A stretch of DNA of 64,000 nucleotides from Nitratireductor indicus C115 (lineage in GTDB: Bacteria; Pseudomonadota; Alphaproteobacteria; Rhizobiales; Rhizobiaceae). A program made the translations under genes and the position numbers. Of the stretch, positions 21,254 to 29,793 are shown in pieces (the stretch's first letter is position 1; each line of letters opens with the position of its first letter). The notes beneath the pieces were generated by a model. That model saw only the letters and a program-made list of their open reading frames with translations, did no database searches and was not told where the DNA came from. The DNA lies in contig NZ_AMSI01000011.1 in assembly GCF_000300515.1 (NCBI RefSeq), positions 1-64,000 of the forward strand, read 5' to 3'.

Positions 21254-21907
21254 CTAGCGTATGCCGTCGATGATCGCCGACATTTCCTCAATCGACATGG
21301 CTCCCGAGTGCTTCACCCCATTGATGAAGAACGTTGGCGCAGCCGTGATGCCGTACTGCTCCAAACCCCTATCGCGCATCCTCCTGACATCAGCCAGAAG
21401 TTTGCGGTCCGTCAAGCAAGCGGTGAAGCTCTCCTGTGAAAAACCCGCAATTCTGGCGATTCCGAGCAGCGCATCGCCCCCATTACGGGCAAACGCCCAG
21501 TCGGACTGCTTCCTGTAAAGCAAATCGCTGAGGGCGAAATAGTTATCGCCCGAGCAATAGGCAAGCATCAGCGCGGCCTCCGCGCGCGGGTCGGTCGCAA
21601 GGCCGCGAATAATATAACGCACCCGGCCCGTATCCATATATAGCCGCTTCAACTCAGGCAGGGTCTGCGTGTGATAAGCCGCGCAATGATGACAGGTCAT
21701 CGAGGCATATTCGATGATGGTCACCGGCGCATCGGCCTTTCCAATCACCTTTTCAATGAGCGGGCCCGGTTCCAGGAGGTCGACCCCCTGTGTAAATCCC
21801 TCCTGCGCAAATCCCTCGGGCATGAAAGAGCCAATCGCGGCCGACGATATCAAAAGCAACAGGTGGGGCCTGAAGCCCCTCCTCAGTCGCTGCGCAATCT
21901 GCAGCAT
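21254..21907 (-). CDS. DsbA family thiol oxidoreductase (CHHC active site)
   Basis: Exported thioredoxin-fold protein of 217 aa. A hydrophobic signal segment (about 12-34) is followed by the DSBA-like domain with active site TCHHCAAYH and the cis-proline loop APTFFING near the end. It is a close paralogue of the next gene upstream (shared EYASMTC, AGFSQ.SF.ACLTD.KLL, SGAMSIE.MSAIIDG). The active-site dipeptide HH is unusual; PH is the classical DsbA form. It probably oxidises or handles periplasmic protein thiols. Its partner smc lies 72 bases downstream. Confidence 0.88.
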   Translation of the reverse strand: MLQIAQRLRRGFRPHLLLLISSAAIGSFMPEGFAQEGFTQGVDLLEPGPLIEKVIGKADAPVTIIEYASMTCHHCAAYHTQTLPELKRLYMDTGRVRYIIRGLATDPRAEAALMLAYCSGDNYFALSDLLYRKQSDWAFARNGGDALLGIARIAGFSQESFTACLTDRKLLADVRRMRDRGLEQYGITAAPTFFINGVKHSGAMSIEEMSAIIDGIR

Positions 21908-21936
21908 CTCAAAATCCTAAAAAAGCAAACTGAAAC

Positions 21937-21972
21937 AAAAAAGAAAAGCCGACCGGCAAGACCAGTCGGCTT
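21937..21972 (-). terminator. Terminator between the tandem dsbA-like genes
   Basis: On the minus strand an 11-bp stem (21962-21972 with 21946-21956, one U-G wobble, 5-base loop) is followed by a T-rich run (21937-21945). It stands after the lipoprotein-type dsbA, so the second dsbA and smc may have separate or attenuated transcription. Confidence 0.8.
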
Positions 21973-21995
21973 CGGCATATAGATGCGAAAAATGG

Positions 21996-22706
21996 TCAGA
22001 TCATGCCATCGATGATGGCCGACATCTGATCGATGGACATCGCGCCCGAGTATTTCTTGCCGTTGATGAAGAATGTCGGCGTGGCATCGACACCGAACTC
22101 ACTCGCCGCACGCTCACGCACCGAACGGATATCGGTCAGAAGCTTCTGGTCGGTGAGGCAGGCTTCGAAGCTCTGCTGCGAGAAACCGGCGAGCTTGGCA
22201 ATCTTGAGTAGCGCCGCCTGTGCATCCTGAACCGGCGCCCAGTTGTTCTGCTGCTTGAACAGAACATCGACCATGGCGAAATAATTGTCCTTGGAACAGC
22301 GCGCCAGCATGAACCCCGCCTCGGCGCGCGGGTCGAAGGGAAACTCGCGCATGATCAGGCGCACCTTGCCCGTGTCTATGTATTTTTCCTTCAGCGCAGG
22401 ATAGGTGTTCACGTGGAAATTAGCGCAATGTCCGCAGGTCATCGAAGCGTATTCCACGATGGTAACCGGCGCGTCGGCGCTGCCTTCCACCATATCTTCC
22501 AGCGCGCCCGCTTCCATGAGCTTGTTCACATCCACGGAACCGGTCGACGAGGGAACATCCACTGCAGCAGTGGTCACAGGATCGGTTCCGGCATCGCCCG
22601 CATTTGCGACGCTGTCATCGTCGCTGCAGGCGGCAAGGCCGAAACCGAGCGCCGGCAAGGCTGCCATGGAAAGGAGGAGACGACGGCGCTGGATCAGTGC
22701 GGACAT
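21996..22706 (-). CDS. DsbA family thiol oxidoreductase, lipoprotein type (CGHC)
   Basis: Thioredoxin-fold protein of 236 aa. The N-terminus has arginines (RRRLL), a hydrophobic core and a lipobox ending LAAC (about residues 24-27), so it is probably a lipoprotein; the linker after it is acidic and low in complexity. The DSBA domain has active site TCGHCANFH and the cis-proline loop TPTFFING. CGHC is the dipeptide of protein disulfide isomerases and makes the active site more oxidising in those proteins. It is a paralogue of the downstream gene. A 12-bp direct repeat lies upstream of the ATG. Confidence 0.9.
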   Translation of the reverse strand: MSALIQRRRLLLSMAALPALGFGLAACSDDDSVANAGDAGTDPVTTAAVDVPSSTGSVDVNKLMEAGALEDMVEGSADAPVTIVEYASMTCGHCANFHVNTYPALKEKYIDTGKVRLIMREFPFDPRAEAGFMLARCSKDNYFAMVDVLFKQQNNWAPVQDAQAALLKIAKLAGFSQQSFEACLTDQKLLTDIRSVRERAASEFGVDATPTFFINGKKYSGAMSIDQMSAIIDGMI

Positions 22707-22757
22707 ATGGGTTTCACCTGTTTGCGTTCGAAAACTGTTTTATGAATCGCCAGAAAG

Positions 22758-22799
22758 CCGGCATTTCGGGCGAATTTGGGTCAAGGACCGGCATTTCGG
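22758..22799. repeat. 12-bp direct repeat upstream of the dsbA-like lipoprotein gene
   Basis: CCGGCATTTCGG occurs at 22758-22769 and again at 22788-22799, exactly 30 bp apart (about three helical turns). It lies 52-93 bases upstream of the minus-strand dsbA start, a suitable position for a regulator site. Confidence 0.5.
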
Positions 22800-22834
22800 A
22801 AGCAGCCGGTTTATCACGTTTTGGTGATCACGCT

Positions 22835-23332
22835 CTATTTACGGGCGCAAAAAACACTTGCGCCTAGATCGCGAAGCGAATTGCGCAACCCTTCATCCTC
22901 GATGCTTTCGATCAGGCGGGAAAGCCGCTCGTTTTCCCCGCCCGTCAATGCGCGCCGTGGCGGAGCCTTCTGCTTCTGTGCCTGGGCCACAGGCTTTTGC
23001 ACGATGCGGATCCGCCCAACGGCGGCAAAACCCAGAAACGCATTGACGCGACCGATCACCTCACCCGTCTCATGCTGAAGGCGAAGGGCGGAAGCCCCCT
23101 CGCAGGCAATCACCAGCGTGGCGGGTTCGAATGGGTCATCCTCATGCATGCGGCGCGGCCAGGCCAGCTTTTCAGGCCGCGTGCTGCCCGCAAGACGGTT
23201 GCCTACGATCTCGGACCAGCTCTGCACCAATTCCACCGAGATGCCCGCACGCTTGCGCATCACCGGATCGAGAATACCGGTCACAAGGTCGCTCACCGCG
23301 ACGGGATTGCTCCTGTGTTCGTTCCCTGCCAT
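22835..23332 (-). CDS. DUF721 family protein
   Basis: Protein of 165 aa from Met at 23332 (MAGNEHRSNPVAVSDLV), the start that fits the family; an upstream start at 23404 would run into the divergent mutY gene. DUF721 covers the first half (VQSWSEIVGNRLA... and the basic stretch near PEKLAWPRR). The C-terminal 60 residues are a charged extension. DUF721 proteins of proteobacteria (DciA-like) can load the replicative helicase, and this one could act that way; it shows only the short DUF721 domain, so this is inference. The mutY start lies 46 bases away on the other strand. Confidence 0.75.
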   Translation of the reverse strand: MAGNEHRSNPVAVSDLVTGILDPVMRKRAGISVELVQSWSEIVGNRLAGSTRPEKLAWPRRMHEDDPFEPATLVIACEGASALRLQHETGEVIGRVNAFLGFAAVGRIRIVQKPVAQAQKQKAPPRRALTGGENERLSRLIESIEDEGLRNSLRDLGASVFCARK

Positions 23333-23378
23333 GAAGGGCTCAAGACCTGATTTCAACCATGAAAGACTTCGCGCCATT

Positions 23379-24521
23379 ATGGCACGCCAATCCGCGCCGG
23401 TCATCGACGCTCATGCGTCTTTTGACGATTTCTCCACGCTGCTGCTCGAATGGTACGACCGGCACCACAGACACCTGCCCTGGCGCACTCCGCCCGCCGA
23501 TACAAGGGTTGGCGTCCTGCCCGATCCCTATCGCGTCTGGTTGTCCGAAGTCATGTTGCAGCAGACGACGGTCAGTGCCGTAAAGAGCTATTACGAAGCC
23601 TTTCTTGCCGCATGGCCGACAGTCGAGGCTCTCGCAGGCGCGGAAACCGAAGCGGTGATGCGCGCCTGGGCGGGCCTCGGTTATTATTCGCGCGCCCGAA
23701 ACTTGAAGAAGTGCGCAGAAACCGTCGCGGCAGACCATCAGGGACGCTTTCCCGATACGGAAGAAGGGCTGAAGACGCTTCCAGGCATCGGCGACTACAC
23801 GGCCGCGGCCATATCCGCCATCGCCTTCAATCGCCCGGCGGCCGTGGTCGACGGCAATGTGGAGCGCGTCGTGACGCGGCTTCTGGCCATGGAAACCCCG
23901 CTTCCCGATGCCAAACCGCTCATTCGCGCATTCGTGGCCAATATCCTGCCTGCCGACCGCCCGGGCGACTTCGCACAGGCGATGATGGACCTGGGCGCAA
24001 CGATCTGCACTCCGCGCAATCCCGCCTGCGTCCTCTGTCCCGTTTCCGCGGACTGTCTGGCGCGCCAAAACGGAACGGCGGAACGCTTTCCGCGCAAGGC
24101 TCCCAAGGCCGAAAAACCTTTGCGGCACGGCGCGGCCTTTGTGGCCCGGCGCGGCGACGGGGCGGTTTTTCTGCGCAAGCGCCCGCCGGAGGGACTTCTG
24201 GGCGGCATGACCGAAATGCCGACCACGGGCTGGACCGCCAGGCAGGATGGGGAAACGGATACTTCCGCCGCCCCCTTTCCCGCGGATTGGCGGGACTGCG
24301 GCACAATCCGCCATGTCTTCACCCATTTCGCGCTGGAGCTCAGCGTCTATCGCGCCGACATTCAGGGCTCAGGGGAGACTGCCGCACCCTTGCCGGCAGG
24401 TTGGTGGTCGTCGCCGGAAGAACTGCCGGGCGAAGCTCTGCCAACCGTCATCAAAAAGGCAATTGAAGCTGCCATACCGGGGGCCACGAAAAAACGCCAA
24501 AGGGACCGCAAGACATCATGA
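23379..24521 (+). CDS. mutY: A/G-specific adenine glycosylase
   Basis: Removes adenine mispaired with 8-oxoguanine. I start at 23379 (380 aa), since earlier in-frame starts would overlap the DUF721 gene on the other strand. The helix-hairpin-helix LPGIGDYTAAAI is at about 134, the catalytic aspartate in VVDGNVERV at about 158, and the catalytic glutamate in LSEVMLQQTT at about 58. The iron-sulfur cluster motif C-x6-C-x2-C-x5-C lies at about 210-226. The C-terminal third is the NUDIX-like 8-oxoG recognition domain (RKRPPEGLLGGMTEMPTTGW). Its stop overlaps the HAD gene start by 4 bases, which suggests coupling. Confidence 0.95.
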   Translation: MARQSAPVIDAHASFDDFSTLLLEWYDRHHRHLPWRTPPADTRVGVLPDPYRVWLSEVMLQQTTVSAVKSYYEAFLAAWPTVEALAGAETEAVMRAWAGLGYYSRARNLKKCAETVAADHQGRFPDTEEGLKTLPGIGDYTAAAISAIAFNRPAAVVDGNVERVVTRLLAMETPLPDAKPLIRAFVANILPADRPGDFAQAMMDLGATICTPRNPACVLCPVSADCLARQNGTAERFPRKAPKAEKPLRHGAAFVARRGDGAVFLRKRPPEGLLGGMTEMPTTGWTARQDGETDTSAAPFPADWRDCGTIRHVFTHFALELSVYRADIQGSGETAAPLPAGWWSSPEELPGEALPTVIKKAIEAAIPGATKKRQRDRKTS

Positions 24522-25129
24522 GCGAAATCCGCCACATCGTTTTCGATATCGGCAAGGTGCTGCTGCACTATGATCCAGAAATTCCCTATCGCCGGCTCAT
24601 TCCCGATGAGGCGGAACGGCGCTGGTTTCTTGAAAATATCTGCACCAATGACTGGAACGTTGAACAGGATCGCGGCCGCAGCTGGCAGGACGCCGAGGCA
24701 CTGCTGATCGATGAACATCCCACCCTGGAACCCCATATCCGGGCCTTCCGGCAGAACTGGCACGAGATGGTGCCGCATGCGTATGAGGATTCTCTATCCG
24801 TCTTCGAAGGGCTGATCGACAGCGGCCACGATGTGACTATGCTGACGAATTTCGCCGCCGACACCTTTGCAGAAGCGCGGGAGCGCTATCCGTTCCTGAA
24901 ACGTCCGCGCGGCGTCACCGTCTCAGGTGAAGTGGGTTTCATCAAGCCCGACCGCGCCATCTACGACACACATGCAACCGTTTTCGGCCTCACGCCGCAG
25001 GCGACCATCTTCATCGACGACAGCGAAAAGAATGTCGCCGGCGCCCAGGCTGCCGGCTGGCAGGCAGTCCATTTCACCGATGCAAAAAAGCTGCGCAGCG
25101 ATCTGCGCAGCTTTGGCATAGAAGCTTAG
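24518..25129 (+). CDS. HAD-superfamily hydrolase (subfamily IA)
   Basis: Haloacid dehalogenase-type phosphatase of 203 aa. Motif I is FDIGKVLLHYDPE, with the nucleophile D at about 11 (the usual second D is replaced by G-K). Motif IV is FIDDSEKNVAGAQAAGW, and K146 is in the SGEVGFIKPDRAIY stretch. The pattern IxFDIGxVLLxYDP is shared with YihX/GPP-type alpha-D-glucose-1-phosphate phosphatases, but the substrate is not established. It is coupled to mutY by a 4-base ATGA overlap. Confidence 0.85.
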   Translation: MSEIRHIVFDIGKVLLHYDPEIPYRRLIPDEAERRWFLENICTNDWNVEQDRGRSWQDAEALLIDEHPTLEPHIRAFRQNWHEMVPHAYEDSLSVFEGLIDSGHDVTMLTNFAADTFAEARERYPFLKRPRGVTVSGEVGFIKPDRAIYDTHATVFGLTPQATIFIDDSEKNVAGAQAAGWQAVHFTDAKKLRSDLRSFGIEA

Positions 25130-25136
25130 GCCTGTT

Positions 25137-25161
25137 GCCGGGCGTTCTGCCCGGCATTTTT
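25137..25161 (+). terminator. Terminator of the mutY-HAD operon
   Basis: GCCGGGC/GCCCGGC, a perfect 7-bp stem with a GTTCT loop, is followed by ATTTTT. It sits between the convergent HAD and ccrM genes, ending 2 bases before the ccrM stop. Confidence 0.85.
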
Positions 25162-25162
25162 C

Positions 25163-26410
<1,248 letters not shown>

Positions 26411-26444
26411 CTACGTCAGGCTCGATATTTTTCGGAGAATTCAC

Positions 26445-28085
26445 ATGATCGCCTTGCGCATTTTCGCGTTAGTGGCTGCCCTTTTCGTTGTTTCGCCCGC
26501 CCTCAGCGCCGGCAAGACCATCATCGTCCTCGACGCATCGGGCTCCATGTGGGGCCAGATCGACGGCAAGACCAAGATCGAAATCGCCCGCGAGACGCTC
26601 AAACAGGTGCTCGGCACCATTCCCGGGGATACCGAGCTCGGCCTGGTTGCCTATGGCCACCGCGAAAAAGGCTCCTGCTCCGATATCGAAACAGCGGTTC
26701 CCCCCGGCAAGGGCACGGCCGGAGCCATCACCGCCTTTGCCGACAAGATTAACCCCAAGGGCAAAACACCGCTTACCGAAGCCGTGCGCCGTGCCGCGGA
26801 AGAGCTGCGGATCGAGGAAAACGAGGCGACCGTCATTCTGGTCACCGATGGGCTTGAGACCTGCGAGGCCGATCCATGCGCTCTCGGCAAGGAGCTTGAA
26901 GCCACGGGCGTGAATTTCACAGCCCATGTGGTGGGCTTTGGACTTTCAGACGAGGAAGGCCGCCAGGTGGCCTGTCTGGCCGAAAACACGGGCGGGCTCT
27001 ATCTGAAAGCAGACGATGCCGGACAACTGGCCGAAGCGCTCGAGGCAACGGTCGCCAAGGCTCCTGACCCCGAGCCGGAGCCGAAACCCGCCGCCGTGGA
27101 GTTCAACTTCAAGGGTATCCTGCGCCTTGCCGAAGGCGGCCCCGACATGGAACAGGACGGATCGGCCCGCTGGGACCTGATTGCACTCGATGCGAATGGT
27201 GCGAAGGCCGACCGTGGAACGACGGGGGGCTATGGCGGTATCTTTCAGGACACGGTGCCTGCGGGCAAATATGCGGTTACCGTCAAACTCGGCAATATCG
27301 AAAAGGAATTTCCCGTCGAGCTTTCCGAAGACCGCCAGACCGAACTGATCGCGGTGATGGACGCGGGCTTTCTGCGCGTCACCCCCAAGCGCACGCCGGA
27401 TGGGGAAGCCGATGACAGCGCGCGCGTCGACATGGCCTTCAGCGGTGGCAGCGACGGCGGCTACGGCCCGACCGAGGCCTATGTCGCGGCAGGTGCGGTT
27501 ACCGTGACCGGCAATATCGACAAGGCTACCGCCGAGGAGCAGGTTTCGGTCAAAGCCGGCGAGACCGTCGAAATCGATCTCGTGATCGCATCGGGCTTTG
27601 TGGTTCCCACGGCTGTCTATGCCGAAGGAGGGCCTGACGTGGAAGACGACGGCATCCGCTTCGAGGTTCGTGCGGTAAAGGCCGATATCAAGGGCAATCG
27701 GGAAACGCTCGCCGGTCAATATGGAAGTGGCGGCGGAATGGATGTTCCGCCCGGCGACTATGTGCTTCATGCCCGTCTCGGTGAGGCGGAGGCAGAGGCG
27801 CCCATCACCGTGAAGGCAGGGGAACGCACGGAGGCGACCGTTAACATCGATGCCGGCGTGCTTGCAATATCCGCCCCCGGTGCGCGCAGGATCGATATCT
27901 ACTCCGCCAAGAAGGACATTCAGGGCAACCAGAAGGGCTTTGGCGGCGCCTATGACGAAACCATGCAGGAAACCCTGCCGCCCGGCGAATATGAGGTCCG
28001 CGTCCTCTATGAAGGAGACAAGGCCGACAAGAGCCAGAAGGCCACGGTGACTGCAGGCGAACGGGCGGAAGTGACGGTGGAATAA
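26445..28085 (+). CDS. Exported VWA domain protein with four C-terminal beta repeats
   Basis: Protein of 546 aa. I start at 26445 because CGGAG lies 7 bases upstream and the Met begins a clean signal peptide (MIALRIFALVAALFVVSPAL), so it is exported. The von Willebrand A domain (about 24-205) has a metal-ion-dependent adhesion site DASGSM (D30, S32, S34) and VTDGLETCEAD. The rest (about 220-546) holds roughly four beta-sandwich-like units with repeated VPAGKY/VPPGDY/LPPGEY turns and GERTE/GERAE strand ends; two units begin with AEGGPD. The partner and role are unknown. The terminator hairpin at 28139 follows. Confidence 0.78.
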   Translation: MIALRIFALVAALFVVSPALSAGKTIIVLDASGSMWGQIDGKTKIEIARETLKQVLGTIPGDTELGLVAYGHREKGSCSDIETAVPPGKGTAGAITAFADKINPKGKTPLTEAVRRAAEELRIEENEATVILVTDGLETCEADPCALGKELEATGVNFTAHVVGFGLSDEEGRQVACLAENTGGLYLKADDAGQLAEALEATVAKAPDPEPEPKPAAVEFNFKGILRLAEGGPDMEQDGSARWDLIALDANGAKADRGTTGGYGGIFQDTVPAGKYAVTVKLGNIEKEFPVELSEDRQTELIAVMDAGFLRVTPKRTPDGEADDSARVDMAFSGGSDGGYGPTEAYVAAGAVTVTGNIDKATAEEQVSVKAGETVEIDLVIASGFVVPTAVYAEGGPDVEDDGIRFEVRAVKADIKGNRETLAGQYGSGGGMDVPPGDYVLHARLGEAEAEAPITVKAGERTEATVNIDAGVLAISAPGARRIDIYSAKKDIQGNQKGFGGAYDETMQETLPPGEYEVRVLYEGDKADKSQKATVTAGERAEVTVE

Positions 28086-28138
28086 GGGGAATAGACGCTG
28101 GCCACGCCGTTTTCAGGCGGCGGCGGTTGCTTTCACCA

Positions 28139-28168
28139 CGGCTTCGGGGCTATGCCCCGGAGCCGTTT
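28139..28168 (+). terminator. Terminator after the VWA gene
   Basis: A 12-bp stem (28139-28150 with 28154-28165, one U-G wobble, TAT loop) is followed by TTT. It falls 54 bases past the VWA stop and 30 before the HAD start, so the HAD gene probably has its own promoter or is read through. Confidence 0.65.
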
Positions 28169-28195
28169 CCATTCTTGAACCATCAGGTCCCGCCC

Positions 28196-28885
28196 ATGTC
28201 TGCTCCCGATCTCGTCATTTTCGATTGCGATGGCGTTCTCGTCGATTCCGAAATCATTGCCGCACGCGTCGAGGCGCGCCTTCTCACGCAGGCCGGCTTC
28301 GAGATCACGCCGGAGGAAATTGCCAGCCGCTATGCCGGCCTCACCTTCAAGGACATCATGCTGGCCATCGAAAAAGAGGCCGACATGCCGTTTCAGGCGT
28401 CCCTGATCGACCTTGCGGAAACGGAGGTCGACAAGCGCCTGCGCAACGAAGTGCGCGCCATAGACGGAGCGCGCGATGCGGCGGCGGGCGTTGAAGGTAA
28501 GAAATGCATCTGCTCCAACTCAACCCGCGAGCGTATCGAGGCGATGCTCAAGCGCAACGCCATGCTGCCATTGTTCCAGGGACATATCTATTCATCCCTT
28601 GAAACACCGACGAAACAGCCGAAACCCGCCCCGGATGTGTTCCTTTATGCGGCAGAGATCATGCAGGCCGAGCCTGAGCGGACATTCGTGATCGAGGATT
28701 CCGTCCATGGCATCGCAGGGGCAAAGGCAGCCGGCATGCGTGTCATCGGCTTTGCAGGCGCTTCGCATATTCAGCCCGGCCATGCCGAACTCTTGATGGA
28801 CGCCGGCGCCGAAACGGTCATCAACCGCTTTCAGGACCTTGCCGGCATCATGGCGGCGCTGTCCGAGTGGGGCGGCGATATCTAG
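28196..28885 (+). CDS. HAD-superfamily hydrolase, beta-phosphoglucomutase-like
   Basis: HAD subfamily IA hydrolase of 229 aa. Motif I is FDCDGVLVDSE with both catalytic aspartates. Motif II is ICSNSTRERI. Motif III/IV are KPAPDVFL and VIEDSVHGIAGAKAAGM. The cap region lies between motifs I and II. This set is shared by phosphoglycolate phosphatase-like and beta-phosphoglucomutase-like enzymes that act on small phosphate esters; the exact substrate is unknown. I start at 28196 (the Met before SAPDLVIF). The upstream hairpin would lie inside any longer reading frame. Confidence 0.85.
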   Translation: MSAPDLVIFDCDGVLVDSEIIAARVEARLLTQAGFEITPEEIASRYAGLTFKDIMLAIEKEADMPFQASLIDLAETEVDKRLRNEVRAIDGARDAAAGVEGKKCICSNSTRERIEAMLKRNAMLPLFQGHIYSSLETPTKQPKPAPDVFLYAAEIMQAEPERTFVIEDSVHGIAGAKAAGMRVIGFAGASHIQPGHAELLMDAGAETVINRFQDLAGIMAALSEWGGDI

Positions 28886-28928
28886 ATCGCTTCCCGTTTT
28901 GGGCGCCTCTTCCCCAACCAAACGATAT

Positions 28929-28956
28929 AAAAAACGCGCCGTCGAGGCGCGTTTTT
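28929..28956. terminator. Bidirectional terminator between HAD and lipoprotein genes
   Basis: AAAAAACGCGCC pairs with GGCGCGTTTTT around a 5-base loop (28929-28956), so a GC stem is flanked by A- and T-runs on both strands. It lies between convergent genes. Confidence 0.85.
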
Positions 28957-28973
28957 ATTATCCGCAAAAGCGA

Positions 28974-29555
28974 TCAGCGGTTACGGGGGGGGCCCTCATC
29001 GAAGCCCACAAAGACCTGCAGGCTACGGTCTGCCGCGCCGGGCACCATGATATTCGGATCGTTGAAGATGAACTGTGTCGCGCCAGCGGTATCGGCAATA
29101 GCAACATTGTGCTGGAACAGCTTCGAATAGACCACGTCATCGCCACGCAATACGGCTACGCGGATCGGCATGGTGATGTTCCCCGTATTGCCGACAGGCC
29201 CCGGCACGACACGGCCAGCAACCGCCACGTTCATGGAGAAGGAGCCGTTGGCATATTGGCAGCTGCGCGTGGTGTCCGTGATGGAGGCCTGGTAAATCAC
29301 CTTGGAGGGATCGTCCTGCCCGCCCTTCTGGTAGGTGCGGAAGAAAGTCGTCCCATCGCGCAGAGCCACCGGCGGGCAATAGGCGCGCAATTCGCTTTCC
29401 TTCACAGCGCCGGCGGGAAGCTCCGCGCTCTGTGCCGTTTCCTGTGCGTTCTTGTTACCCAGCTGAAATGCGCCGAGCTTGTCCTCGGACTGGCATCCCG
29501 AAAGTAAAACAGCGGCTGCCACAACGGAACCGGCGAAAACACGATGATTGAACAA
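28974..29555 (-). CDS. Putative exported lipoprotein, TTG start
   Basis: Unrecognised lipoprotein of 193 aa. I chose the TTG at 29555 because GAGG lies 8 bases upstream and the product begins MFNHRVFAGS and ends its signal with a lipobox LLSGC (about 18-22). The longest frame, which starts at 29774, has no such signal and overlaps the divergent thrC region. The mature part is beta-rich, with a conserved SCQYANG and the phrase VGNTGNITMPIRVAVLRG. I know no function; it resembles the small outer- or inner-membrane lipoproteins of alphaproteobacteria. Confidence 0.7.
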   Translation of the reverse strand: MFNHRVFAGSVVAAAVLLSGCQSEDKLGAFQLGNKNAQETAQSAELPAGAVKESELRAYCPPVALRDGTTFFRTYQKGGQDDPSKVIYQASITDTTRSCQYANGSFSMNVAVAGRVVPGPVGNTGNITMPIRVAVLRGDDVVYSKLFQHNVAIADTAGATQFIFNDPNIMVPGAADRSLQVFVGFDEGPPRNR

Positions 29556-29793
29556 ACTCAGACCCTCGTAAAAAACTGCGCGTCGCGAGATCGAAGACAA
29601 AACCAGATGGCATATTTCGTCGGCGAAGGCCACCGCATCCGCCAGCGAACCGGAATTTCCCACCCTCTCAGGCGGAAAAGCGGTTTCCACCCGTCGGGCT
29701 GATGCTCTATACCAAACGCGCGGCCGGAATGCGACGGGGCTCCCCGTAAATGCACCAACCGCACTCCCTCGCAAACATGAGGCAATGCGACGA

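Noticed and set aside
23118-23378. Extended N-terminus of MutY from the longest frame
   Set aside because: The extra 87 codons overlap the DUF721 gene on the other strand and show no MutY similarity; the family start lies at 23379.
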